DNA from: PALSA-1006 sp964532405
GTDB lineage: Bacteria > Pseudomonadota > Gammaproteobacteria > Burkholderiales > Gallionellaceae
Length of the DNA stretch: 35,007 nucleotides
Assembly: GCA_964532405.1 (NCBI GenBank)
Contig: CAZHIC010000023.1
Location: 1 to 35,007 of the forward strand
Direction: 5' to 3'
The notes below the pieces were generated by a model. The model searched no databases and was not told where the DNA came from. It worked only from the letters and a program-made list of their open reading frames with translations. Below, one piece after another: positions 20,766-30,159 of this stretch. Position numbers and translations under genes: made by a program. Each line of letters begins with the position of its first letter. The first letter of the stretch is position 1.

Positions 20766-23700
20766 TTACTTCAACTCCCCAAAGAAATTCTTAATCGCCA
20801 ACACCCGCTGCTGCAAGTCCTCATGCTTGATCTCGATGCGCAACTTGTCCTGTCCCGTCATTTTTATATAGCGCCGACTTTGGATCATGGTGATGATTTT
20901 CATCGGGTCAATCGGCGGATTGGGGACGAACTGCATAACGATGGCTTCCGAGGACGCGTCCACTTTGCTGATGCCGAGCGGTTTCGCCATGATGCGCAGG
21001 CGGTGGCTGTCGAGCAGGGTTTGCGTCGGCTCAGGTAGCAGGCCGAAGCGGTCGATCAACTCTTGGTGCATGTCGTCCAAGTCTTCTGGCGTATTGCAGT
21101 TCGCCAGACGTTTGTAGATAACCAGACGCTGGTGGATGTCGCCGCAGTAGTCGTTGGGTAGCAGCGCGGGTGCATGCAAATTGATCTCGGTAGTGACGCC
21201 CAGCGGGTGCGCCATGTCCGGCTCGTGGCCTTGCTTGAGCGAGGCGATGGCGGCGGCGAGCATGTCGTTGTAGAGACTGAAGCCGATCTCCTGCATTTCG
21301 CCGCTTTGCGATTCGCCCAACACTTCGCCCGCGCCGCGTATCTCCAAATCGTGCATGGCGAGGAAGAAGCCTGAGCCCAGTTGTTCCATCGCCTGAATCG
21401 CTTCGAGGCGTTTCTTGGCCTGTGCGGTGAGGCCTTCCATATTGTCCACCAGCAGGTAGGCATAGGCTTGGTGGTGCGAACGCCCGACGCGTCCGCGCAA
21501 CTGGTGCAGCTGCGCAAGACCGAAGCGGTCGGCGCGGTTCATGATGATGGTGTTGGCGGTGGGCACGTCGATGCCGGTTTCGATGATGGTGGTACACAGC
21601 AGCACGTTGAAACGCTGATGGTGGAAGTCGCGCATCACCGCTTCCAGTTCGCGTTCGTTCATCTGGCCGTGCGCGGTGCGGATGCGCGCTTCCGGCAGCA
21701 ATGTCTCCAGCTTCTCCGCCATGTTGGCGATGGTGTCCACCTCGTTGTGCAGGAAATACACCTGCCCGCCGCGCTTGAGTTCGCGCAGCACAGCTTCGCG
21801 GATGATGCCCTGGCTGAAGCCGCTGACGAAGGTCTTGATGGACAGGCGACGCTGCGGCGCGGTGGCGATCACCGAGAAATCGCGCAGGCCTTCCAGCGAC
21901 ATCGCCAGTGTGCGCGGAATCGGTGTGGCGGTGAGCGTGAGCACATCCACCTCGGCGCGCAGCGCTTTCAAGCGTTCTTTCTGTTGCACACCAAAGCGAT
22001 GCTCTTCGTCGAGAATGACCAAACCGAGATTGTGGAACTTCACATCTTTCTGGATCAGCTTATGCGTGCCGATGACAATGTCCAGTTTGCCGTCGGCCAA
22101 GTCTTTCAGTGCTTGCGTTACTTCTTTGGCCGAACGGAAGCGCGACAACTCGGCGATCTTGATCGGCCAATCGGCGAAGCGGTTAGCGAAATTCTGAAAG
22201 TGCTGCTCGGCCAGCAGCGTGGTGGGCACCAGCACCGCGACCTGCTTGCCATCCATCACCGCAACGAAGGCAGCGCGCAAGGCGACTTCGGTTTTGCCGA
22301 AGCCCACGTCGCCGCAGATGAGCCTGTCCATCGGCTTGCCGGATTGCAGATCGAGCAGCACGGCTTCGATGGCGGCGGCCTGATCGGGAGTCTCTTCAAA
22401 ACCGAATCCCTCGGAGAACGCTTCGTAGTCGTGATAGGTGAGCTTGAACGCGTGGCCCTTGCGCGTGGCGCGTTGCGCGTAGATGTTGAGCAACTCGGCG
22501 GCGGTGTCGCGCACCTGCTGCATGGCGCGGCGTTTGGCTTTGTCCCAAGTGCCGCTGCCCAGCTTGTGCAGCGGCGCGGATTCCGCCGCGCCGCCGCTGT
22601 AGCGGCTGATGACGTGTAATTGCGAGACAGGCACATACAGCTTGTCCTCACCCGCATACACCAGCAATAAAAATTCGTTTTCGCCTTCGCCGAGATCGAG
22701 ATTCACCAGCCCGTGATAGCGCGCAATGCCGTGCTGCTCATGCACTACGGGGTCGCCCGGCTTGAGTTCGGACAAGTCGCGCAACATGTGTTCGACGTTG
22801 CTCTTCTTCGCGGCGCGTGCGGCGCGGCTTCTGGGCTGCGCGGCGTATAGCTCGGTCTCGGTGACGATGGCGAGTTGGTCATCGGACAGGATGAAACCGC
22901 TCTGCACCAGCGCCGTGGCGAGCATGAATTTTTCGCGGCTTCCGAGGAAGGCGGCGTAGTCTTCGCACACGGCGGGCGTGAGACCGTATTCCTTGAGGTA
23001 GCCGGAGATGATTTCACGGCGGCCGAGACTGTCGGCGAGCAGCAAGGTGCGTCCGGGGTAGCTGCGCAGGAAATCCTCGAATTTTTGCGTGGGGATTTCG
23101 GCGCGGCGGTCTACGGAGATATTGGGGATAATGCCGGTGGCGCAGGGAGTGGTATTTTTAGAGTCAACCCCAACCCCCCTCAACCTCCCCTTGTCAGGGG
23201 GGAGGCTGGGCTCCTCCCCTGACAAGGGGAGGTTGAGAGGGGTTTTGTTTTGAAGTATATCCACCCGCGCAAACTCTTTCGCGCGAATAAAAAACTGCTC
23301 CGCATCCAAAAATAATTCTTTGATTTCCAACAACGGGTGTTGCGGATCGCCGCGCAGCAGGTTGTAGCGCGAAGCGGTATCTTTGGCGAAACTGGAAATG
23401 GCCTCGTCCACGTCGTGATGCAAACACAGCGTGGCATTTTTCGGCAGGTAGTCGAACAGCGTGGCGGTCTTGTCGAAAAACAGCGGCAGGTAATACTCGA
23501 TACCCGCCGGGGCGATGCCTTTGCTCACGTCTTTGTAGATGCGCGACTTGGACGGATCGCCCTCGAATCTATCCCGAAAGTTCTGGCGGAAAGTCGCTTG
23601 GCCTTTTTCGTCCATCGGAAATTCGCGCGCGGGCAACAAGCGGATTTCCGGCACGGGGTATAAGGTGCGCTGCGTGTCCACATCGAAGGTGGCGATGGTC

Positions 23701-24248
23701 TCGATCTCGTCGTCGAACAAGTCGATGCGATACGGCAACACGCTGCCCATCGCGAATAAGTCGATGATGCCGCCGCGCACGCAGTATTCGCCGGGGGTTA
23801 GCACCTGCTGCACATGGCTGTATCCGGCAAAGGTGAGCTGCTCGCGCAACTGTTTGACATTCAACTTCTCGCCGCGCTTGAGAAAGAAAGTGTAAGCGGC
23901 GAGATGCTCTACCGGCGGCAACGGATACAGCGCTGTGGTCAACGGCACGATCACCACGTCGCACGCGTTGCTGCGAATATGGTGCAGCGTGGCGAGACGT
24001 TCGGAGATCAAATCCTGATGCGGCGAGAAGTGGTCGTAGGGCAGCGTTTCCCAGTCCGGCAACAGATGCACCCGCAGTTTGGGATCGAAGAACGGGATTT
24101 CCTCGAGCAAACGCTGCGCTTCCAGCGCGTTGGCGGCGATCACCACCAGCGGCGAATGCTGCACAGCGTATTGCGCCAAGGCTAATGCATCTGATGAGCC
24201 GTGCAGCCCGCTGTAGCGCGGACGGGAATGCTTGGACGAAAACAACAT
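20766..24248 (-). CDS. mfd: Transcription-repair coupling factor
   Basis: Removes RNA polymerase stalled at lesions and recruits UvrA. 1160 residues with UvrB-like N-terminal domains (LPDWETLPYDHFSPHQDLIS, EYCVRGGIIDLFAMGSVLPY), the RNA polymerase-interacting domain with GDPVVHEQHGIARYHGLVNL, translocase motifs GDVGFGKTEVALRAAFVAV (Walker A), DEEHRFGVQQKERLK and LTLTATPIPRTLAMSLEGLR, then a C-terminal UvrA-regulating domain. An extra stretch at about 332-358, encoded by a palindromic repeat, lies between the UvrB-like domains where homologues are variable. djlA ends one base upstream of its ATG, so the two are probably co-transcribed. Confidence 0.97.
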   Translation of the reverse strand: MLFSSKHSRPRYSGLHGSSDALALAQYAVQHSPLVVIAANALEAQRLLEEIPFFDPKLRVHLLPDWETLPYDHFSPHQDLISERLATLHHIRSNACDVVIVPLTTALYPLPPVEHLAAYTFFLKRGEKLNVKQLREQLTFAGYSHVQQVLTPGEYCVRGGIIDLFAMGSVLPYRIDLFDDEIETIATFDVDTQRTLYPVPEIRLLPAREFPMDEKGQATFRQNFRDRFEGDPSKSRIYKDVSKGIAPAGIEYYLPLFFDKTATLFDYLPKNATLCLHHDVDEAISSFAKDTASRYNLLRGDPQHPLLEIKELFLDAEQFFIRAKEFARVDILQNKTPLNLPLSGEEPSLPPDKGRLRGVGVDSKNTTPCATGIIPNISVDRRAEIPTQKFEDFLRSYPGRTLLLADSLGRREIISGYLKEYGLTPAVCEDYAAFLGSREKFMLATALVQSGFILSDDQLAIVTETELYAAQPRSRAARAAKKSNVEHMLRDLSELKPGDPVVHEQHGIARYHGLVNLDLGEGENEFLLLVYAGEDKLYVPVSQLHVISRYSGGAAESAPLHKLGSGTWDKAKRRAMQQVRDTAAELLNIYAQRATRKGHAFKLTYHDYEAFSEGFGFEETPDQAAAIEAVLLDLQSGKPMDRLICGDVGFGKTEVALRAAFVAVMDGKQVAVLVPTTLLAEQHFQNFANRFADWPIKIAELSRFRSAKEVTQALKDLADGKLDIVIGTHKLIQKDVKFHNLGLVILDEEHRFGVQQKERLKALRAEVDVLTLTATPIPRTLAMSLEGLRDFSVIATAPQRRLSIKTFVSGFSQGIIREAVLRELKRGGQVYFLHNEVDTIANMAEKLETLLPEARIRTAHGQMNERELEAVMRDFHHQRFNVLLCTTIIETGIDVPTANTIIMNRADRFGLAQLHQLRGRVGRSHHQAYAYLLVDNMEGLTAQAKKRLEAIQAMEQLGSGFFLAMHDLEIRGAGEVLGESQSGEMQEIGFSLYNDMLAAAIASLKQGHEPDMAHPLGVTTEINLHAPALLPNDYCGDIHQRLVIYKRLANCNTPEDLDDMHQELIDRFGLLPEPTQTLLDSHRLRIMAKPLGISKVDASSEAIVMQFVPNPPIDPMKIITMIQSRRYIKMTGQDKLRIEIKHEDLQQRVLAIKNFFGELK
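23180..23236. repeat. Long palindromic repeat inside mfd
   Basis: Perfect 21-bp arms at 23180-23200 and 23216-23236 with a 15-base centre; the similarity extends imperfectly to about 23164-23242. It is translated within Mfd as part of a proline-rich stretch PLNLPLSGEEPSLPPDKGR. Protein on both sides remains Mfd-like (FFIRAKEFARVDI before, SVDRRAEIPTQKFEDFL after). Confidence 0.9.
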
Positions 24249-24249
24249 G

Positions 24250-25023
24250 TCAGAGATTTCTATTTTTCTTGATCAGGTCGTAAGCGAGTTGAATTTCTTT
24301 TGCCTGCTCGGTAGCCATTTCGATCATGTCTTGCGGCACGCCCTGCCCCATCAATTTATCCGGGTGATACTGGCTCATCAATTTGCGATACGCGCGCTTG
24401 ATCTCCGCATCGGTGTTGTCCTTGGTCACGCCCAACGCTTTGTAGGCATCCTCCAACGCTTCAGCAGTATTGACTTGGCCGCCGCCGAAATGCGATTGGT
24501 TCAGCACCATATCCATCAGCTGCTTGAACGAGGCTTGGTCATAGCCTAGATGCGCGGCAATGTCCGTGAGCACGGCCTCTTCAGCCGGATGAAAATGTCC
24601 GTCCGCCAATGCCATCACGATGAGATACACCAACAACACCTGCTTCAGATTCTTCGTATGCCCGCAAACAGACATGAATTTTTTATAGGTCGGCTCGATG
24701 TCGAATGCCGGATCAGCGCCGCGCTTGAACAAGGCGATGGCCTGCAAACGATGGTCTGCCGTCATGTTCAGTTTTTGCATGAACTGCTCGACATGCGCGA
24801 TCTCTTCTTGCGAGACTACCCCGTCGGCCTTGGCCAGCCTGCCCATCGAGATGAAAACCGTTTCCAGAAAAACGGCTTGGCGCAGCGCGTTCTGCAGCGG
24901 GTTCATCGCGCCTGTGCCATACGCGCGCATACGGTCAAAAAACGATCCCATGAAAAAACCAAGGAGCGCGCCCCAAAATCCGAGGAATATATAACCAAGA
25001 ATGATGCCGATGATCTTAAACAA
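24250..25023 (-). CDS. djlA: DjlA-type membrane co-chaperone (TerB-DnaJ)
   Basis: 257 residues: an N-terminal glycine-containing membrane helix (IIGILGYIFLGF-like, residues 3-28), a central TerB-like helical domain (about 50-180, MGRLAKADGVVSQEEIAHVE and MALADGHFHPAEEAVLTDIA), and a C-terminal J domain (about 190-250) with the SQYHPDKL HPD motif. Predicted to stimulate DnaK at the inner membrane. The start is TTG 25023 with GGAG five bases upstream; no in-frame ATG fits. The gene abuts mfd, and a TATAAT sequence lies 53-58 bases upstream of the start. Confidence 0.93.
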   Translation of the reverse strand: MFKIIGIILGYIFLGFWGALLGFFMGSFFDRMRAYGTGAMNPLQNALRQAVFLETVFISMGRLAKADGVVSQEEIAHVEQFMQKLNMTADHRLQAIALFKRGADPAFDIEPTYKKFMSVCGHTKNLKQVLLVYLIVMALADGHFHPAEEAVLTDIAAHLGYDQASFKQLMDMVLNQSHFGGGQVNTAEALEDAYKALGVTKDNTDAEIKRAYRKLMSQYHPDKLMGQGVPQDMIEMATEQAKEIQLAYDLIKKNRNL

Positions 25024-25075
25024 AGTAGCTCCAAAGAAAAAAATTTAGCCAGAACCTGCCGCCACAAAGGTGCGC

Positions 25076-25081
25076 ATTATA
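25076..25081 (-). promoter_or_regulatory. Candidate -10 element for djlA-mfd
   Basis: TATAAT on the minus strand in the gap between the GGDEF-EAL gene and djlA. No good -35 hexamer is seen at 16-18 bases. A small GGGCT/AGCCC hairpin (25093-25106) lies just upstream. Confidence 0.4.
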
Positions 25082-25202
25082 CCTTTGCCATAGGGCTGAA
25101 TAGCCCGTTCCATTCGTCCGGGCGAGAGCCTTTACTGAACTTACCGGAAGGATTGGAACAGGCTTGAAATACGACTTTCGGGAAGAATGACGCTCGCGCA
25201 AG

Positions 25203-28200
25203 CTAAGGCAACTGCGGATCGCTGATGACGAACTTGATGAAATCATCGGCGACCAGAGGGCGGCTGTAGAAATAGCCTTGAATCTCGTCGCAACCGCGAA
25301 TACGCAGAAAGTCCAGCTGCTCCAATGTCTCCACGCCTTCCGCGACCACCTTCAGATCGAGCCGATGCCCCAGACTGATGATGGAGCGCACGATGGCCGC
25401 ATCGCTCGCGTCAGTCTCGATATCGCGCACGAAGGATTGATCGATCTTTAGTTTGTGCACTGGCAGATTTTTGAGATAACTCAAACTGGAGAATCCGGTA
25501 CCGAAATCGTCGATGGACATTTGCACGCCGAGCCTGCGCATGCGCGTCAAAAAATCCATGGCGACTGTGGTGTCGCCCATCATGATGCCCTCGGTGATCT
25601 CCAGTTCCAGGCACTCCGGCTCCAGACCATTTTCCTTCAATATCGCCTCAATGACTTTTGCCAGATTCGGCTGGCGCAATTGCCGGATCGACATATTCAC
25701 CGCGACCGGAAACACCGGCATGCCCTGCTTTTGCCACGAGGCGAAACGCCAACAAGCCGTGCGCAACACCCATTCCCCGATAGCCACGATTTGCCCGGTT
25801 TCTTCCGCGACGGGAATAAAATCGGCGGGTGATATAAAACCTTTTTCGGGATGCTTCCAGCGTAGCAAAGCTTCCGCACCGCATATTTTCCCGGTCGCCA
25901 AATCCACCTGCGGCTGATACACCAGCGTGAACTGATCTTGCTCCAATGCCAAACGCAAATCCTTTTCCATCTGGAAGACCTGATTGGCGCGGAAGTGCAT
26001 TTCCGGCGTAAAGAATTTGTAGTTATTGCGCCCGTTCTCTTTGGCGTTGTACATCGCGGCATCGGCGTTCTTCATCAGCACATCGATGTCGGTTGCGTGA
26101 TTGGGATAGAGCGCGACACCGATGCTGGCATAGGTGGATATCTCCTGCCCGCTCAGATTGAAGGGCGTTGCCAGTGTCCGCAGCAATTTGTCGGCGACCA
26201 GCATGACGCCTTGCTCATCCACCTCGCGCAGCAACACGATGAATTCATCGCCGCCGATGCGCGACACGGTATCGCCTTCGCGCACACAGTCCTGCAAGCG
26301 CTGCGCGACAGACTGCAACAGCTTGTCGCCGACCGAGTGGCCCATCGAGTCATTGATATATTTGAAACGATCCAAATCCAGAAACAGCAAAGCAAATGGC
26401 ACGTTGTCGCGATGTGACGTTGCGATCATCTGCCCCAGTCGATCCCGCAACAAGGTGCGGTTGGGCAAGCCGGTGAGCACATCGTAATAGGCGAGGAAGT
26501 GGATATTCTTATCGTATTCCTTGCGTTCCGAAATGTCGCTGGAGATGGCGATATAGTGGGTGACAATGCCCTGATCATCCTTCACCGCGTTGATCGCCAT
26601 GTGCTTGTAGAGAAGTTGGCCGGCTTTGTTTTTGTCGATGATTTCGCCCTGCCACGTACCCTCCGTGTTGATCGAGTGCCACATGTCTCTGTAGAAAGCC
26701 GCATCGTGTTCGCCAGAAGACAACAAACGCGGATTGCGCCCCTTTATATCTTCAAAACTGTAGCCCGTCATCTTCGTGAAAGCGTCATTCACCGCCACGA
26801 CATTGTTGTTAATATCCGTGATAAAAATCGACTCTTTGGTGTTTTCAAACACCTTGTACGCCAAACGCAATTGCTCCTCTTCACGTCTGCGCTGAGTCAC
26901 ATCGCGAATGAAAGCACTGAATTCGAACCGGTCGCCGGTCTTGACTTTGGTGATAGACAATTCGATCAATAGAATATGTCCATCCCGATGCAACCCCTGT
27001 ACTTCGATGCGCGAATTCAGCACATGAGGTTCGCCACCTGCCAACAAGCGTTGCAAGCCTGTGCAATGCGCTGCGCGGTAATGTTCGGGAATGATTGTTT
27101 CATGCAATAGCCGTCCGAGCGCCCCCTCCCGTTCCCATCCGAATATATGGGTCGCCTGCTTGTTCCAGCCTGTTATTTTCCCTTCCGTATCCATCTGGAT
27201 TGCCGCATCCAGCGCGGTATCGATGATCGCCTGCTGACTTTGCTGGCTCTCGCGCAGCGCAGCTTCAGCCTGCTTGCTGTCACTGATATCGGTGACAGTT
27301 CCGAGACTGAAAACAGCCTTACCTTGCGCGTCAAAATCCAATTCGGCCTGCTCGTGCACCCATTTAATCCCGCTTCCTAGCACGATGCGATGTTCGATGT
27401 CGTAAGGTTCGCCCCGCAAGGCGGCCTGCCAAGCAAGAGTCACTTTCTCCATATCATCAGGATGAGTGAAGCTAAAGAGCATCTCTAACGTCACCGGCGA
27501 CCCCAAGTGCAAACCGAATATCTGGTAAGTTTCTTCCGACCACTGTAGCTTGCTTTTGACAATATCCAATTCCCAACTGCCGACTTTCGCGACACGCTGG
27601 GCTCGCTTCAAATTGCGTTCATTGCGCTCAAGATTGATACGGACGCGATTGCGCTGATAGTTCACCGCAGCGAGGGTTACGCCAAGCATGCCCATAATGG
27701 CGAGAAACGCCCAAAGATCGAACACATTGGACAATGTGTCGGCAGAAAAGAAACCCCGCCCACTCGCAGCGCTGAACAATGCACTAAAAGAAACAATCAA
27801 CAACACTGTGCTGACGACCCGCGAATTAAAGCTGAGCGCGGCCCACACAACCATAGGCACCAGCATAAAAACTCTGAATTGCTGCCCGAATAGCGCTTTG
27901 CTTAAATCGGTAAAAATCAGCCAACACATCAACAGCAAGATGCCGAACAGCAGCGATGCCTGTTTGCGATAGGCGGCTGTCCATGCAAACGGACGATGGT
28001 GCAGGAACGCGATCACGACGGGGGTGAACAACAGCACACCCAAGCCATCGCCCATCCACCAGAGCAGCATGATCTGCCCATACTGCCCCCACGCTATCGC
28101 CCCGGCCCATTTCAAGCACAGCACGCCGATGATCGCGCTTACCAAGGTGCTGAGAATCCCGCCTCGCCACATCAAACGAAAGATGTCGCGCGCCTCGCTT

Positions 28201-28523
28201 AAATCCATGTTGAAGCGAACATGTTGATTGAGCAGGTAAGCGCCAAGTAACGCTTCCAGCGTGCTGCCGGTGGCCATACCGAATACGGACAACACTGGCA
28301 AACCCGATACCCAGTTGGCGCAGAACGAACCGATGAGCACGCCCGGCCATAAACGATAGCCGTACAACAACAATACTGCGAGGGCGATGCCGGAGGGAGG
28401 CCAGAACACCGTGACCGAGTGCTCCAGTACAGAAAGAGAAAGCCCGATCTGGGCGGTGATGAAATAGGCGAGAGCCAGCAAGCCGCCGCGCACCCAATCG
28501 CTCTGTAGAAATTGCTTATTCAA
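25203..28523 (-). CDS. MASE1-PAS-GGDEF-EAL cyclic di-GMP enzyme
   Basis: 1106 residues with about eight N-terminal membrane helices of the MASE1 sensor type (1-300, HSVTVFWPPSGIALAVLLLY). Three PAS domains follow (about 310-425, 430-550, 555-675; RVAKVGSWELDIVKSKLQWS, ALDAAIQMDTEGKITGWNKQ, ESIFITDINNNVVAVNDAFT). The diguanylate cyclase domain has GGDEF at 757-761 preceded by an RxxD inhibitory site (REGD). The EAL phosphodiesterase has EAL at about 883, EITEG, DDFGTGFSSLSYLKNLPVHK and AEGVET. All catalytic motifs are intact, so both synthesis and breakdown of c-di-GMP are possible. The start is uncertain: TTG 28523 or GTG 28493. Confidence 0.95.
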   Translation of the reverse strand: MNKQFLQSDWVRGGLLALAYFITAQIGLSLSVLEHSVTVFWPPSGIALAVLLLYGYRLWPGVLIGSFCANWVSGLPVLSVFGMATGSTLEALLGAYLLNQHVRFNMDLSEARDIFRLMWRGGILSTLVSAIIGVLCLKWAGAIAWGQYGQIMLLWWMGDGLGVLLFTPVVIAFLHHRPFAWTAAYRKQASLLFGILLLMCWLIFTDLSKALFGQQFRVFMLVPMVVWAALSFNSRVVSTVLLIVSFSALFSAASGRGFFSADTLSNVFDLWAFLAIMGMLGVTLAAVNYQRNRVRINLERNERNLKRAQRVAKVGSWELDIVKSKLQWSEETYQIFGLHLGSPVTLEMLFSFTHPDDMEKVTLAWQAALRGEPYDIEHRIVLGSGIKWVHEQAELDFDAQGKAVFSLGTVTDISDSKQAEAALRESQQSQQAIIDTALDAAIQMDTEGKITGWNKQATHIFGWEREGALGRLLHETIIPEHYRAAHCTGLQRLLAGGEPHVLNSRIEVQGLHRDGHILLIELSITKVKTGDRFEFSAFIRDVTQRRREEEQLRLAYKVFENTKESIFITDINNNVVAVNDAFTKMTGYSFEDIKGRNPRLLSSGEHDAAFYRDMWHSINTEGTWQGEIIDKNKAGQLLYKHMAINAVKDDQGIVTHYIAISSDISERKEYDKNIHFLAYYDVLTGLPNRTLLRDRLGQMIATSHRDNVPFALLFLDLDRFKYINDSMGHSVGDKLLQSVAQRLQDCVREGDTVSRIGGDEFIVLLREVDEQGVMLVADKLLRTLATPFNLSGQEISTYASIGVALYPNHATDIDVLMKNADAAMYNAKENGRNNYKFFTPEMHFRANQVFQMEKDLRLALEQDQFTLVYQPQVDLATGKICGAEALLRWKHPEKGFISPADFIPVAEETGQIVAIGEWVLRTACWRFASWQKQGMPVFPVAVNMSIRQLRQPNLAKVIEAILKENGLEPECLELEITEGIMMGDTTVAMDFLTRMRRLGVQMSIDDFGTGFSSLSYLKNLPVHKLKIDQSFVRDIETDASDAAIVRSIISLGHRLDLKVVAEGVETLEQLDFLRIRGCDEIQGYFYSRPLVADDFIKFVISDPQLP

Positions 28524-28550
28524 TCGAGATTATCCATTTAACAATGGCTT

Positions 28551-28635
28551 CTACCCCCACCCTAGCTCTCCCCCTGGAAGGGGGAGGGAGCCAGTCTCCT
28601 TCCCCCTTTCAGGGGGAAGGTCGGGATGGGGGTAG
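28551..28635. repeat. 85-bp intergenic palindromic element
   Basis: Ends are CTACCCCC (28551-28558) and GGGGGTAG (28628-28635). Inside are two hairpins, CTCCCCC..GGGGGAG and CCTTCCCCC..GGGGGAAGG. The same end sequences and the second hairpin recur at 34884-34965, and the first hairpin recurs at 57-80. It fills the space between the GGDEF-EAL start and the pntB hairpin. Confidence 0.88.
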
Positions 28636-28639
28636 TAAC

Positions 28640-28669
28640 GTCCAGAAAGCACTGCATAGTGTTCTGGAC
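28640..28669. terminator. Hairpin after pntB
   Basis: GTCCAGAA / TTCTGGAC outer stem and CACT / AGTG inner stem, with a two-base bulge and loop GCAT. It lies 9 bases beyond the pntB stop on the minus strand. It lacks a clear U-tract, so it may be an mRNA-end stabiliser or weak terminator. Confidence 0.5.
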
Positions 28670-28677
28670 GATAAACA

Positions 28678-30054
28678 TTAGTGCTGCAACGCCTTGCTGA
28701 TTTCTTCGATGACTTTCTTGGCGTCGCCGAACACCATCATGCTCTTGTCGAGGTAGAACAGGTCGTTGTCCAAGCCCGCATAGCCCGTCGCCATACTGCG
28801 CTTGACGACCAGCACGGTGCGCGCCTTGTGCGCTTCCAGGATCGGCATGCCGTAGATCGGGCTGGCGGGATCGGTCTTGGCGGCGGGGTTGACCACGTCG
28901 TTCGCGCCGATCACCAGCACCACATCGGTGTCGGCAAAATCGCTGTTGATCTCGTCCATCTCGAACACCTGGTCGTAGGGCACTTCGGCTTCGGCCAGCA
29001 ATACGTTCATGTGCCCCGGCATACGTCCCGCGACGGGATGGATGCCATAACGCACGCGCACACCCTTCTCGGTAAGTATCTTGGACATCTCGTTGATGGC
29101 GTGCTGCGCGCGCGCCACGGCCAGGCCGTAACCCGGCACGATGATGACGGAGTCGGCGTTGCCCATCATGAACGCGGCATCCTCGGCGCTGCCGCTGCGA
29201 TAGGTGCGTTGCACGGCATCGCCTGTTGCCGCTTCCGCTTCGCCGCCAAAGCCGCCGAGGATCACATTAAAGAATGCGCGGTTCATCGCTTTGCACATGA
29301 TGTAAGACAGGATCGCACCGGAGCTGCCGACCAAGCTACCTGCGATGATGAGCATGTTGTTGTTCAGGGTGAAGCCGATACCCGCTGCCGCCCAACCGGA
29401 ATAGGAGTTGAGCATGGACACCACCACCGGCATGTCCGCCCCGCCGATCGGCATGATGAGCAACACGCCCAGCAGCAGGGCGATGGCGGTCATGATGAGG
29501 AACGGTGTCCAGCTGTGCGTCAGGAAGAACGCAATACCGAAACCAATCATCGCGAAACCGAGAGCCAGGTTGAACCAGTGTTGTCCCGCGAAGCGCAACG
29601 GTTTGCTGCCCAGCTTGCCCGACAATTTACCGAAGGCGATGATGGAGCCGGTGAAGGTGATCGCCCCCACGAAGGTGCCGATAAACAGCTCGATCAAATT
29701 GCTCGAATGCAGCGGGGCGATGCCGTAAGCGTCTGGATCGTGGAACGCGGACATCGCGACCAGCACCGCCGCCAGACCGACCAGAGAGTGCATCGCGGCA
29801 ACCAGCTCGGGCATGGCGGTCATGTGGATGCGCTTGGCGATGACCGCGCCGATGGTGCCGCCCACCAATATAGCCAGCAGGATATACACCACGTTGCGCG
29901 TGACGGTCAGCGTGGTGACGACGGCAATCGCCATCCCCACCATGCCGAGCAAATTGCCGCGCCGCGCGGAGACGGGGGAACTTAAACCCTTGAGCGCGAG
30001 GATGAACAGAACCGCCGCGACGAGATAAGCTAGGGCAACAGAATTGGCTGACAT
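28678..30054 (-). CDS. pntB: NAD(P) transhydrogenase subunit beta
   Basis: Beta subunit of the proton-translocating transhydrogenase, which uses the proton gradient to reduce NADP+ with NADH. 458 residues: about eight or nine membrane helices (1-270, VALAYLVAAVLFILALKGLS, MHSLVGLAAVLVAM) and a C-terminal NADP-binding domain III with GYGLAVARAQHAINEMSKIL, YGIHPVAGRMPGHMNVLLAE, ADTDVVLVIGANDVVNPAAK and KRSMATGYAGLDNDLFY. AAAGGA precedes the ATG. Last gene of the pntAA-pntAB-pntB operon; a repeat lies between pntAB and pntB. Confidence 0.97.
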   Translation of the reverse strand: MSANSVALAYLVAAVLFILALKGLSSPVSARRGNLLGMVGMAIAVVTTLTVTRNVVYILLAILVGGTIGAVIAKRIHMTAMPELVAAMHSLVGLAAVLVAMSAFHDPDAYGIAPLHSSNLIELFIGTFVGAITFTGSIIAFGKLSGKLGSKPLRFAGQHWFNLALGFAMIGFGIAFFLTHSWTPFLIMTAIALLLGVLLIMPIGGADMPVVVSMLNSYSGWAAAGIGFTLNNNMLIIAGSLVGSSGAILSYIMCKAMNRAFFNVILGGFGGEAEAATGDAVQRTYRSGSAEDAAFMMGNADSVIIVPGYGLAVARAQHAINEMSKILTEKGVRVRYGIHPVAGRMPGHMNVLLAEAEVPYDQVFEMDEINSDFADTDVVLVIGANDVVNPAAKTDPASPIYGMPILEAHKARTVLVVKRSMATGYAGLDNDLFYLDKSMMVFGDAKKVIEEISKALQH

Positions 30055-30094
30055 TTATAAATTCCTTTTTACTATTTCAGAAAAGACCAGCGGT

Positions 30095-30154
30095 GAAATG
30101 TGAAAAGTGAAATGTAAAACCGGCTTGGCTTTTTCATTTCACGTTTCACATTTC
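30095..30154. repeat. Inverted repeat between pntAB and pntB
   Basis: Arms 30095-30114 and 30135-30154 match at 19 of 20 positions (built of GAAATGTGAAA steps), loop about 20 bases. It occupies most of the 105-base gap inside the pnt operon, so the mRNA would carry a long stem between two cistrons. Confidence 0.9.
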
Positions 30155-30159
30155 CCCTG

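Noticed and set aside
21381..22619. Long open frame (412 codons) on the plus strand opposite mfd
   Set aside because: It lies wholly within the well supported mfd gene, has repetitive His/Gln/Val-rich composition typical of an antisense shadow, and matches no family.
28681..29985. 434-codon open frame on the plus strand opposite pntB
   Set aside because: Shadow of pntB with histidine-rich, low-information sequence; pntB is unambiguous.
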